Below, piece after piece: positions 12,275 to 25,500 of a stretch of 64,000 nt of DNA (position 1 is the stretch's first letter; the number at the start of each line of letters is the position of its first letter). The stretch is from Drosophila persimilis (taxonomy: Eukaryota; Arthropoda; Insecta; Diptera; Drosophilidae), in assembly GCF_003286085.1 (NCBI RefSeq), contig NW_020825288.1, positions 27,404,001 through 27,468,000 of the forward strand. The letters are read 5' to 3'. The position numbers and the translations under genes are program-made. The notes beneath the pieces are model-generated. The model had not been told where the DNA came from and did not search any database. It worked only from the letters and a program-made list of their open reading frames with translations.

Positions 12275-12306
12275 TTGAGCACTTGAGCACTTGAGCACTT
12301 GAGTAC
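12275..12306. repeat. TTGAGCAC tandem octamer
   Basis: Three exact copies and a fourth with one change (TTGAGTAC). Confidence 0.9.
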
Positions 12307-15300
12307 AGGTCCCGTCCGCACTTGAGAGCCCCGACGAACGGTAGGCACTCTCCACACTGGCCTAAGCCCTCTAATCCGCTTTTCCCGATTCACGATTCAC
12401 GATTCTAGATCCTCGACAGAAACTGAAACCCAAGGAGCAGTGGAAGCCGAAGCGAGATTGTGGGCATCGCCGGGACCGGCCCATTGTCAGCAGCTCATTA
12501 AATCGATGGGCGTGTGTGTCTCCAGGAAAGGAAATGAAAGGATCGCAGGATCACAATTAATTGATTGCTTGGTGGAAGGAGTAGTGGTATATTGAATGTG
12601 TTTGTGTGTTTATATAGCTCTTAATGGAAGGCGATTAATCCAAGATGACTCAAACTGCAACTAGGAAAGGGCATGACACATAATTCAGTGGAAATAGTGG
12701 CAATGGGGTTCAGTATTCTTGGAGAAAAATGTCCTTCACAGGTAATTGGGGTAAATGATGTAAGATATAAACCCTATTATTGTTAATTTTGTGTCACTTA
12801 AGAAAGAATATTAGCTATATGGCATAGATATATCCCTTCTACAGCCAACTAATGTAGGGGCCTTCTTTGAAGAGTTACTTCTAAGATATGAGCATATTGA
12901 AAACTGTAGAAAACATACAAACGATTCCAATCTAGAATAGAGGAAGTGTATAAATATTGGAACTGAAGATCTATAAAAGATTCGTATTAGAAAGGGGCTT
13001 CAAGTCTCATAGCACATACAACTCTATAATCCATTCTTTACTTTAAGATCTATCTCCAGAAACTTCTTACCTAAACGAACCTCTCAACTCCAGAATCGAT
13101 CTATTCCGGGTAGTCCACAGCTCGACCACAAATCACGCCCCGGCCAAAAACAGTCCCCAGCCAAGAGGCATCATTAATCAAGCAATTTGCCTTAGTTTCG
13201 GCCAATCAACCAAAACAAAAAAAAGGTTCTCTCTTGAGAAGAGGACGACAAATTCGCTCCATTAAAATGCAAAGCAAAAGTGGGGAAAAAAACGAGAAGA
13301 ACAAAGGCAGGAAAGTCAGTCAGAAAGTCAGAAATCCAGAGCCAGAGTCAGAGCCAGAGGTGAGGTACAAAAGATGTCAAAACAGAAACCGCAAGGCGCG
13401 TCAGAGGTATGGTACGGATCGGATTGGAGAGCCAGGGACAGATCGGGGTTCGGGGTTCGTTCGGGGGCAGACATGCGCATATTTCAATCCGCGCTGACAC
13501 ATCCTGCTGCGCTAATGGACCTTAATTTGTGAACAGCTTTATATATCATGCGCCAGACCGTTAATGTGATCATCCACACGATCTGCGCTCTGCTCTGCTC
13601 TGCTCTGGGCCGAAGCCCCGAAACCGCTTCGAAGGTGGGAGATAAAGTTTTATGGAGCTTATCGCGGAATAAAATGGAATGGAATGGAACCGCAAAGAAC
13701 TTGCACTGGCACTGGCACGCGCTTTCCAGGAAAAATGGAAAAACTGCCATGCCAGGGAAATGTCATCTCTTCAAGAGAGTGAGAGGGAGTGCCAGAGTCC
13801 CACAGTGCCAGAGTGAGAGCAGTTCTCATGCACATATTGAGCCACTGATAACGAGCAGACAAATGATAATTGCTCTGGCTCCACTCTAATCCTTTGCTGC
13901 CCAAAAATACGAACCCCTCTCAATGGAGAAATGTCGCCCGAATTTTCAAAGTGGCGTCACCGCTGCCATCCACTTGAAAGAGTGTCCCCTCCGTCCCCGT
14001 CTCCTGGCTTTCCTTCTCTAGGCCCCTAAGCCCGTTGAAGTCTTACTCGGATGCATTGCATCTCGATGATCACAATTTCCATTGATCGTCATCGGGCTCT
14101 GGCCTCTCTCTCTTCCTCTCTGTTTCGATATCTCGCTCTCGCACTCGGCAAAGATGAAAGCAATCTTTATTGGTTTTTGTAGTGATTTTAAGTGGATTTG
14201 TGGTTCGATTCTTAATGCCGAAGTGCGCCAGGCAGCCCCCATCCCCATTTCCAGCCGCGGTCCAACCTCAGCCTCTGGTTCACCTTCTGGTGGTTGGATC
14301 TCTGCGGTTATATCGTTTTTATTCAAATTTGTATGTTTATTTCTTTCTTTATGCGTAATTATGAGAATCTTTCAGCTGTCGTCTCTGCCAGACGAAGACA
14401 TACATGGTCCCTCGTCTCTCGTATCGACTCTCACTCTCTTGAGGGTTGAGTGTTTTAGGCCGTTTGAGGCTTGTAATTATGGACTTTGGTTCATCTTTAA
14501 TGTCGCAAATGCATCTAGTCGGAGCAGAGGATAGATGGGTTGGGTTGGGTTCTTCGATGACATTTCGATCAATTGGTTTTGGGATGGAAAAAGGGAGAAC
14601 AAAGTTCTTAAAAGTTTTTTCGAGAGGATGGTTCTTTGTGTTTCCGTCTAGTTATATTGGGATTTAAAACAAGGGAGTGTTTTTAATATTTTCATAGTTG
14701 AACTGCAAATAATGGCAGACAGTAGTGTTGAGAGCATTCGGTAACCCTCTCTAAATAATGCCCTATATCCATAAATATCAAAGGTGGCTTTCCCTTCTTC
14801 GAGCTTCAATACGAATATCGCTGAAGTGGCCTTAAAGTTCCTATGGGAATAACACTATATCTCCACAAATTGTTTTCGTTGTTTTTTCTGTAACGATCTA
14901 CATGTCTTATCGCATTGCCATTAGTGGGTTCTTCCCCACAGCAATTACTCATGCGACAATACGCTTACTGGTGCCCCTGCCGTGCCACAGCCTTTCCTTT
15001 CATTTGCTTTCCTTTCCCCAAAAGCCACTTGACAAAAAGCAAACTGAAGTGCGACGGAAGGCTACTTACAAATTCCTCGACAACAGAACGAGGAACAGAA
15101 CTCTGCAGCATTTGAATAATGCCAACAGCAGCAGATAAGCCGAACTACCCCTCAGGCCCCGTTTCGATGATTGTTCCAATCGCTGATTTTTGAGTGGAAA
15201 ACACACTGTCGGGTCGGTGGGACACAGAACAGTGTCAGTCTATAAACATCGTTTTGGATAGAGGCGCTCCGCTTATCAGAGACTGCCTTTGGCAGGGGCA

Positions 15301-18300
15301 AAGACTTTGCTGATGGCGGAAATGGTGACTTATTGCAATAGTTGTGCTCCCATTGTTGTTGCTACGCTGATAGCGATAATGTTTTTTTTTTTTGTTTATA
15401 ATTAATTACTAAACCGATAGGCGGTTTGTTTATCTGTGCCGTTTTTATGCTGGCTTTGGGGGCAGACACATGGGCACTCTGTGCCCATTGGGGCGTGTGA
15501 ACAAACGAAAGACTTAAGCAACGAACTCGATTCGGCTGTGGCTGTGTGTCCTTTGCGGCATAGATGGCGTCTAAATTAAGCCACGGAGACCTGTGTTTGA
15601 TCTCCGCCGATACGACAGAGAGGGCAGGGTCTCTTTCTTGGTGTGTCTGTCTCCTTCCCTCTCTCTGACGGTGACAAGTTTTCGGCACGCGGGCAGACAA
15701 ATTCCATGGCTGGCTCTGTGGCAAGGGAATGTGCTGCCCCGATCTGTCCCTGCCCCAAAGCTTTTAAGTGTCTTGGCGTCGGTGCGGCTTATGTCTTCTC
15801 TTCTCTTCTGTCCTCCGCCGCCGCCCCACTCTTCCAGTGACATTTACATTTGTGAGATCAGAGAGACAGCGAGAGAGAGACAGAATTAATTGCTGTGGAA
15901 AAATCAAGATTCGTTCGTGAAGACTGTGAAAAGATGTCGCCTAATTTTTCCTAGTCTTTAATTAATTAATTATGGCCACAAAAATGTGTGGCCAAGAGCC
16001 AGGGGGATCGGGGGCGATATGGGAGATTTCGAAAGTTTCTTTTACGATTCCCTGGCGCCGCCGGCGGGATTTTAAGCCTGAGAAACAATGAGATAAAGTT
16101 CGTAACTGCACCCGGAATCACGTATCAAAAGCAGTCTCGAATCAGACATCATAACAGAAATTATAGTCGAAGATTTATCACTGGGGGCGAATGCTGGATG
16201 GTGGACGGGACCCCAGCTTCCTCTAAGCCCCGGCGATAAGTCCAGAGATTACGCCTCCTCCGCGAAGGTTCCACATGCCACGGAGCTCTGATTCCGATAT
16301 CGCCATGAATAAGGCAAGCTTATCGAGCCGGACTTTACACATATCTCTGTCTTTCTCTCTCTCCCTCTCTCTGTATTCAGGGCAACAATTATATGCAATC
16401 GCGGTTGCTGGCAGGAATTTTATCAGCGCAATGGGTAAACAATATAGCGGATAGGGATTGCTGTTCGAGATTGACGTAGATCGTATTCCAAGGGAACAAA
16501 GAATGTAAATATAATGGGGAATGAGAGTTAATGCTATATACATATATTTTATTGGGAAAACAAAGAACTATCTTCGATAGCTTATGAACTGTTCTTTTTG
16601 GTTCCTGAATTCTGAGGCAACAAAATCTAGAAATCTAAAGTACGAGTATTGCCTCATTCCCAAAGCAGCTATAACCCTCGCAGCAAGCCACTCAGACTCC
16701 TGACGCCATGTCCTGTGCTACCGAGAACTGGACCCAGTACCTCTGTAACCTCTGTAACCTCCTGTCTGTTGGACCTCTGACATGCAATTAGAGCCCGTCT
16801 CGCAACGCACGGCAGGACTTCCAGCCTTGGGTCAATGGGTCGCTCTTTGCTTCGGGCCCTGTCCTGCCCTGTCCTGGTACTTCCTATTGGGCCATGTTTC
16901 AGTTTCTGTTTCTGGCCCCGTTGACCTGCTTAAAGTGCATATGCACATATATCATTTTCAGTTAGTGCTTCGTTCTGCTTCTGCCCTCGGCGACACTTTC
17001 CTTTCCACTTGCGTGCGTTGCATTTTCAGAGAGCTACTACCTGAATGAATATGGCTTGGACTTGACTTGGCTACGGGTTCGTATTGGGTTCTAGTGCAGT
17101 TTTGTGTGTAGGTTATAGCCAGCCTCGAAAGCGAGTGTTAAAATTGCATAATTAGCTTGGGTTTTTGTAGCTTGTTTCTATTTTCAGTCAACTGTGTCTG
17201 GGGGGGTTGCCACAGCAGAGTTGCCAGGCTATGGCGGGGAGAGAAAAGAAGGTTTAACATTTGGGAATATGACAAGCTCGAAGGGTATATTAAGTTTGTT
17301 TCTGACTTTCTTAAATCAGTTGTCAGTGGTCTCCTCTGCTCCACTCTTCTTTAAGTAGTTCGAAAAAAAAGCAGAGCCTTGGCCCTTGCCGCAGCCCTCA
17401 ACGCTCCCACTCGTTTATCCACACAAAAGTTATCCTAAGGGCTCTATTTCTGGACTTTAGAAAAGAAAAGAAAAGCCTTGCCTTTCTTCCTCTAAATTAA
17501 TTTCTTGTGAGGGACCTTTACTCTGCCGTCTGCTAAACGATTTTGGTTGAGATTTATGATGCAATTGTCCCAAAAACCTGCTCTCTTGGCCCAAAAGCCA
17601 AGAACCATTTAACTAGTTTTGTTCTGGCCTTCTGGCTGATGTTTGAAGCCAATTTTCAGTTTTATTGCTTTGCGGGTCTCATAAAATGTGTCATAAATTA
17701 AAAGGCGCTTGGGCACGCACACAAATCCGTAATACAGAGAAGGTATTCCTATATATACCCTATACACATACTAGTTGTGGAAATATAGGTATCATGTAAC
17801 CTGCAACCTGTGCCACTGGTCACACGCAGCGCCTTTGTGTCACGGCCAGGACCTCTCCGTTTGGCCTTCTTTTACGGGCCCTAGGGACGCGTCTATACAC
17901 TTTTCCAGCTAATGATTTTATGACACTTTTTGCAATATTTACAGCACTCGACGAGACTCTCATGTCATGTTGTGTCATTGTAGCCTCTGTTCCGAGGCTC
18001 CATGGGAGGTTATTCTCCTACCACACGGCCTGTCTGGGCCATCCATTGAGCCCAGTTGTTGTCCTGTTAGTGGTGGCGCCAGCAGTTAATTGCTCGAACA
18101 GAATATGGCCAGGATAAACGCCCGAGTCTAGGAGTGAAAGTGTAACAAAGGGTTGGACGAGGATAATAGCGTTTGTCAAGGCTAAGCGATTGATAAACTG
18201 ATAGAAAGGGGTGCTCAGAAGTAGTCAAGGACAGAAATATGTCTTGTCGTATGTCTTCCACTAATTCCACTAACAAACCAATGAAGGAAAAGTCTTCTAG

Positions 18301-20083
18301 TCTCCATTTGTTGAAGCTCTCACTCGGCGTGTCAGCCTGCTTACACCTTGCCTCTAATTTATGTGCATGGGCAAAGAGTCTGGAGAGCTAGAACCATGTC
18401 CAGAGCGGGGCACAGACCCTAATGAATAGTCAAACGCATGGCATTACATATAGTAATGTTAATGTTAATTTTAATGACTTGTGTTTGGTGTCTTTGCTGC
18501 GGTGCTCGAGTCTTTTGTTGAGGGTTGAAAGCGCGCAGATCGGCATCGAGATCGAGATCGGGATCGGGGGTTCCGCAATTTATGTATCTACAATGCAATT
18601 GTGCGAATAATTATGCCAACTACTGTGTGGAGTGTTTGTCGAGTGTGGAGTGTTGACTGTTGATAAAAGCATGAAAGCATTCCATTCCTGTTTTCCCAAT
18701 GTTTTCCGCTGCTTTTCAGCTGCTGGCTGCTGTCTGCTGGCTGCTGGCGGTTGTTCTCATCAATTACTCCAATGGCTGAAAGATTTTTGACACAAAAACA
18801 AAACTGCGCTCATGTCAACTGCCAATGGACTGCCAGGTTCATATCAAGCCATACATATATATATGTATAGATGGATTCGTATCTGCCCCTCCGCAATGAC
18901 CCCTCCATCCCCAGTCTCTGACAGCTCAAAAGTTGCTCAGAAATTTATGGATTTTTCTTGCAATATTTTATGGCATTTTATGCCTGGAATACAAGCCCCG
19001 GGAACGCATAAATTACAATTCAATTAACTTATGGCAACAATACAACAATAATACAAAGCCATAAAAGATCGCTGTACCGCTGCCCCACAGCCCCACCGCC
19101 CCACCGCGCCACCGCCTAATGGCATAATCGAGAATGATTTAGTTGCCAAAATTTATGGGCCCCTTCAACCTCTCTGTGTGCACGGCTTCTGTTGTGCTCC
19201 GTGTGTTTCGTGCTGCCACTTGCCACTTGCCACTGCATGTTGTGCCACAAAAGAACTGCGATCTAATCTAATCATGGTGTGCCCCCGATATCACATTTCA
19301 AACGGGTTCCCGCTCCCTCTGTGGTAGATCTGTATCTGTATCTATCTATCTCAATCTAGCGTTTACATGCCCAACATTAGTCCCATGCTAATTTCATTGT
19401 TGATCCATAAAGATTGTGTTCTGACTGATCGCGGGATTAGCTAATTGATACCAGGAAACATATTGTTAGTGTCTAAATCTTAAATTGTGATTGTTTGCGA
19501 TTATCGAATGGCATCTAATGAGTGTTTCTAATGATTGTAACTAGAGTTGGGGAACCAGTTCCGAAATGGAGGTGATAGGAGTGGTAGGAGGATATTTCAA
19601 GGGGTAACTACTAGAATCAAATTGAATCATATATAGTCCCCTTTCGAGTCAAATATACACACCTTTATAGGTGGAAACGTATTAAGATGAGAGTTAAGAT
19701 GAGATTTTGCATGAGGATAACGATATCTTGATTACAGAATAACATATCCCTATTTATTTGCATTTTTTAGTTTTAATAGCATACAGAACTGATAATTTCA
19801 GGGCTATCAGACCATAGAATGGTTCTATATTACACCTTATGAAAGATCCATGCCGATGCAAGTCAATGGAGACTCTAGTTCTGATAGCAAGTAGTGGGTT
19901 TCTATGGAAAATTATGTGGGTAAAGATACATATTTCTTCTGGTTCATAAATAAACGAAATAAGAGGGTTGTACATCCATCATTATGAACCATTCAAACCC
20001 CCATTTTGTATCATTAAACCTAATAAAATCCGCGTCGAAATAAAAACAAAGATAAATACTTTTTAATACAGATTTCAACTTAC

Positions 20084-20880
20084 TCGACTGTGGGCTGATT
20101 CGGATTCCCTTTGCCTGCCTCCCAGAGTGTCGTCGCTCTGCCTCGACCAATTGCTTTTGTGTCTGTTGTCTGATGTGTTGTTTGATGTATGCAAATGAAG
20201 ATTCGTATGCCAATTGGCAGTTTGGGGGGGACTTAATGGCCTGTTTGCCTGTGCTGTGCAAACTGCCTGTAAAGCCAAACGTTTTGTGCTCTTTGTGGTT
20301 TGATTTGATTTTGAATGGGCTAAATGCCAGTCTGCTGGATGCCACAAATCACACGCAATTCACAAATTCAGATACATTTGCATAATGTTGGCAAAAAATG
20401 AAACATAGATACACAAAACACACACTCACACGCGACAGACAAAGGCTTACAGCCGATAGCCAATGGAATTTATTCGAGTTTTGCTCACTGAAGGAATCAC
20501 GCGACGCGTGTTGGTTTTTTTTCGGTTGCTAATTAATCACAAGGCGGCTATTAAAATAGTTAGTTTACCAGTTACCAGTTTTTTGTGGACCAGAGATACT
20601 TTTGGTACGGATTGGCTTGCCTTTTGGCGACGGCAAATTCACGTTTCAGCTTTTTCCATTCGCTGCTGCGTTTCGCGTTTCGCGCATAAACCGATCCGAA
20701 TCCAACTGAAGGCAAAGGAATATCCGATGCCGACACGGACTCACTCCTTGTTGTTGTGTGTATTCTGATTGGAACACAGATACACCAAACACACACACAC
20801 ACATAGGGCGCATACACAACAAAGATGGAGTGAGCGAGCGAGCGTTTCGTTTTTGGGCTTCCGGTTGGACCTGCACTGAG
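20084..20880 (-). other. pnr: Candidate distal 5' exon of pannier
   Basis: A perfect minus-strand donor (TCGA/GTAAGT at 20083) ends a stretch whose upstream part contains a GAGAG element next to an initiator-like TCAGTG near 20880, the pattern of paused fly promoters. Joined to 7971, the frame continuing into Pannier contains no ATG in this exon, which suits a 5' UTR with translation starting at 7881. The start position is approximate and the link to pannier is inferred. Confidence 0.3.
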
Positions 20881-21330
20881 AGAGCGACTGCTGGCAGGCA
20901 GGCTGGCGTTTGTTTTGCTGCTGTTCAATGCTTGTGGCGCTCCGCTCTCCTTTCCCCTGCGTGTTCAAACAAACGGGTTTCACGCAAGCACACACACAGA
21001 CACACAGAACGAGAGAGAGGGAGAGCGAGCTCCCTATCGCACTATGAAAGTGGGTGTTGCCCGCGGCTCCCCGTCTCGCTTTCACGCCAGCTGACTCTGT
21101 CGCTCTCCCACATTCGTAATCGGGTAATGTGGTCATATTCAAGTTTGCTTGATTTGCTGTTTAGATATTCCTACTATAAGTGTGCGTGTGTGTGAGTGTG
21201 TTAGTAATAGAGAGAGAGAGAGAAAGAGAGAGCAAGCGCCTCTTGGGGGACAGCCCACTTTATGGCTTTTGTGCGGCTCTCATGGCGTATGCGCAATGTC
21301 TTTTCGCGCGCCATTTAAAAGCATATAATA
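20880..21330. promoter_or_regulatory. GAGA-rich promoter or Polycomb-response-like region
   Basis: Dense GAGAG tracts (20998-21025 and 21210-21232) lie with GCCAT-type Pho core motifs (CTCATGGCG near 21280, GCGCGCCATTT near 21305) and CA/GT runs. GAGA-factor plus Pho motifs are typical of fly promoters with paused polymerase and of Polycomb response elements. The position just upstream of the candidate distal pannier exon fits either role. Confidence 0.35.
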
Positions 21331-22532
21331 TTCGATAATAAATAAAGCAATAATGACAAGAAAGATAGGGTAAAAACGCTCAACGAATACCCAGATACCC
21401 TGCGAAAATATATATCATTCAATTGGTGTTTTGCCATGAAAAGATAGCTTCTAGAAATTGGTTGAGATATCTTATGAAAGAACTTGATCAGACTTGAAAG
21501 TTTTCTTCAGGAAAAATTAAACATAAGCAACTCTTATAGAAGCACATGCCTCTTCTGTCGATGCTTATCTACATCATATATAATTTAGAGGAATTTCCAA
21601 CATCTCCTTAGAGTCCCAATAGCTCTCTTTTGAAGGGTATCCCAAAAACGAAACCCCAAAATGTTAAAGCAATAAACCATGGCCCAAAGTTTTTATGCTG
21701 CCATTTTATGTGCATTTTAATTGGCTTTTTTCCGCTCGTGTCATAACTCTTCCCCGCCTTGACAATTGAGGGAAATAAATTATATTTTGTTTTGCACTAG
21801 TAGTAGTACCTGTGCTTGCAATTTATAAATTTAACGCCTACCCGTGATTTATTTATCAGATAAATGTCTTCATTAAGCGTTTTTTCATTCGCTGGCAGGT
21901 GGGGAGAATCAGCAATTTCCTTTCAATTTACAAATTAGTTATGCCATTCATTTGTCTCAATGAAGATAAGGGTATCTGTCTGTCTGTCTATCTGTCTGTG
22001 CTGTGCTTTGATACATAAATTCATATTAAAGAGCACATCCAGAAGTTTTGTAATCCCTCAAAAATTGTATCTGGAAAATTGTGGAGACTTTTCTTAGCGT
22101 TCCGAGATTCGCTTGGTAATCAAAAAGTAAAGATCATTAATCTATTTTAGTTTTAGAGGTTTGCTTTATAGTTTTAAAAAGTACAACTAGGGAAATCGGT
22201 TGTTAAAGTGCTTTATTTCTATAAAACTTTATATTTATACCTCTCACATTGTGCAGATTAAATTTGTTCAACTTTATTATCATATAATTATCATGGATTT
22301 AGAGAGGAAATAGTACACAATTCCAGCATTTCCTTTCTTCTTGAGATAAGAAATAGTGGAACCAAAAATAGCATTCCATTGGGCTTTTAGATCTCAAAAT
22401 GGTAGCCTTTATAGATATTTAACTTCTACTAAAGTCAGAAAAAGTCGCCATCCTGGAATACCACAATTTCCAACTAAATCGCTAATGAATAATACTAACA
22501 AAAATATAACAATCCTTAAGGCAGACACTTAC

Positions 22533-22587
22533 CCGGAAGTAAGCCCATGAGTAACTCCACAGCCAGGGAGCAGATAAGTTTGGCCAT
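22533..22587 (-). other. Orphan exon-like ORF with signal-peptide character
   Basis: On the minus strand an ATG at 22587 (context GCGCCATGG) opens MAKLICSLAVELLMGLLPG and runs into a consensus donor (CCGG/gtaagtg at 22531-22532), 55 bases in all, ending at phase 1. The hydrophobic run resembles a signal peptide or a membrane start. The phase does not match the acceptor of the pannier exon at 7971, and I found no matching downstream exon, so it may be chance. Confidence 0.2.
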
Positions 22588-25500
22588 GGCGCTCTCTTCT
22601 CACTCTTCTCTGGAACTCCATCGCACAAATAGTCGTAAATTATGCAGAATCAGTTCATGGGCGAGAATGAGATTGCTGGATGGGGCATGACACATACGAG
22701 CATCCATCCCCAGTCTCTGCAGAGACTTCCCCTTTTTTATTCTTTTGTTAATTACGCGACAGCCTTGAAAAATGAGCAATTTCAATCGGAATTTCATTGC
22801 GTGGCGTGTCCGTGTCTGGCTACAGTCACTGCCATAAGTTCAATTACCACAAATTAAATTTATTAAACGAGCAACGGGCTGGCGGGGCGATAATATACAA
22901 TTATTTATAGGAACTGCCAAAAAATACGAGCACTAAAATCATAAAACAAAAACCAAAGACACGGGCACGAAATGCGTTTGCCTTTACCTGTTTTCCAGGG
23001 GAAGGGGAGGTGGGGCAACAAATCTAGCTGCAAATGAATTGGACCTGAAATGCGTGTAGCCGTGCGATACCCCACCATTGGACTTCCCCCCCGCCCCCAG
23101 ACAGACGGACACGAAACGCCACAAACATGCAACAAAATTTATGCGAAACTTTAATGAAAATCCCAAAGAGGGGAAGGCACTCTGTCGGCGAGGGAGGGGA
23201 GGACACCATGTGGCATGAGGGTCTCCCATCTCTCTCTCAGTCTTTGACCAATCGAAGCCTTGCTGCCGCAACACTGACTCCACCTTAAAAATGGGGAACC
23301 AGCATTGTGTGGCACCCGAAAACGAGTTTCTGCTGCAAGAGCCCAGACGTCAGAGCCTGCAACGGCGTCCTGCCTGATTGCCCCGTCTGATAGTTGCCAC
23401 AACGGCGCTGGGCATAAGCCGTGTGCGTGCCTGGCCCTGGGTCTGGTTTTTTGGTGGCAAGACTGGAATCGCGCCCCGTCGTCGCCTTGGGGTGTGGCAG
23501 GCCGCCGAGGTTGGTTAGGGCCAAAAGTGGTAGAATTTGTAATGGTGGCCCAAGTGTGGCAAGAAGGAACTGCAGCCCACAGAGGCAGGGGCGTCTCCGA
23601 GAAGAGGGTTTTTGTTAAAAATAATCTTAAGCCCCGCAAAATATTAGTTTCTTTAAGGGATACTCCCAGCCTTTACACTTCCCCATAAATACCCCTTTAT
23701 TTCCTTGCCAACTCCACCCTTGATCCACTCTTTCATCCAGCCCATAATCGGCTTTGTGGCGCCCCAAAAGTGGGCTGTGGCCTGTGGCCCGTGGTCTCTC
23801 TTGCTCTCTGGCTCCTTGAGGTGGCAGCATGGCCGTTTCTGGCTCTGTCTTTGGCCCTGTCTCCGGGCTCTGGCTCTTATCCAAGGCACTGCCATTGCAA
23901 TTAATTTTGGCATTTTGACATTTACGCTTTTTGTTGTGTTGCTGTGGAGCTTGCTCCTTGTGGCACTATCTCAAGCATACGCACATTCATTTTTGCTCAG
24001 GTATGCTGGCCTGGCCGTTCGATAACGAGACATTTTCCCTATATAATATCGAGCGGAATTTTCTCACGTTGAAGGGTCGACGGAAAAAAAGCGGCGCCAC
24101 CTGAAGAGAGAGACCTTTAATTGCAACTGGTTTTGGGCCCCTGCTTTCTTGTGGCAGCATTTGAAATATTTGCCCCATGCCACTGCCACAGCCACTGCCA
24201 CAGCGATAAACTAATGAAAAGCTGCAGGAAAGGAGATCTTCTCGCGCACTTAATTGAAGAGGATGCCAGTCGTCATAGGCCCACCGATATGACCGATTCT
24301 CTCGGCCCATACATTGTAATTGTTATGGCCAATATCCTGGGGGAAGTTGTTCCATTTTCCTGCTGCGATCGTTAAACTTATCGCTTATGGGCTCATTGAC
24401 ATCCAGTCTTGGCGATGGCTTCGCTCTCTGCGTCTCTGTTGACTGATCTTAACAAAATGGCACTTAAAAAGTTGGCCAACAAATTGAATCAGCATTCGAT
24501 TGGTTCATATCTTATTTTGGTTTATGGCTTGTTTACACTGGGTTTCGATGTAACACTTAGTTGCAATGCTTTTAACCAGTAGATTATATAGAGATTACTT
24601 TGCGTTTGAGAGGAGCCTTACTTGGTGGATGATTTACGCATTTATTGGGGATAGCATTGCACCTAGTTGCACTTTGGGATACTCCCTTAAGATCGATCCA
24701 ATCATTCAAGACACGCCTTGATCGAATCCCTCTATCGATTGCTTAATAATAATCCTCTCCTTGGCTCAAACAAATCCCTAATGGTATCGGTAATTATTCC
24801 AATTGAATACACACCAGAGTCTTGCCAGAGATGTGCATCAGAGCATCAGTCGCTGGAGGAGCTGGAGGGGATTACAAGATCACAAAGTGGCCTCGCAACG
24901 AAACAGAGAGATCTGATGATCGGAGGAGACTATAAGACTTTGAGACTGTGTTCCTGGTGACATTTAAAAGCTGCAAGTGCATTAGTGTGAAACAAGGAAC
25001 GAGGCGCCGTCTAAATTACACTCACCAGCCAGAAGAAGATCGAGCACAGTCGAGCCTCTTTCTGGCCATATCGCTCTCTTTGGAAGGAGAGGTGTGGTGC
25101 GCCGTGCGAGGCGGTGCGAGGCGAGGCGGTCATCGCGATCAAGATCAAGTACCATTTTCAACGCTTCCTTTGGCGCCACATTTCTGAGACCGAGAACCCT
25201 TTCTCAGCCTCGGCCCCAACGTTGCATGGCCTGATGCAAATGCAAAGGGGCAACAAAAAGTCTGCAGTTCGAACGATAAGCAAAGACACACAGAAATATG
25301 CTGAGAGGAGATGAGTTGGAACCTGGAACCTGGAACCTGGCCTGAACTCTTTTCGGGTTTCATCTTTTTTTGTTCGTTCGTTCGTTCTCTTCGTTTTCTT
25401 CCTCGATAAGCGCCGCATCTTCAATCTTCCTCCTGGCGGCGTCTGCAACCATCACCATCATCATCATCTGTGATATGTGGCAGAGACTGGGACTGCGACT

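Larger units (their letters stand above)
7972..20083. other. Probable pannier 5' introns and regulatory DNA
   Basis: About 12 kb shows no convincing protein gene; the open frames here are low-complexity or antisense chance frames. It holds two AbdB/Caudal-like TTTATGR clusters (11361-11640 and 18944-19158), an ATCGATA pair (11284-11309), a GA microsatellite (9711-9735) and several 5-8 bp tandem repeats. A minus-strand donor at 10711-10712 and a stronger one at 20082-20083 could belong to pannier first exons. It is interpreted as intron plus enhancers of pannier, from position only. Confidence 0.5.

Noticed and set aside
23151-23688. Opposed frames of 127-162 codons
   Set aside because: They arise from locally high GC with few stop codons; both strands look equally open and neither resembles a protein family.
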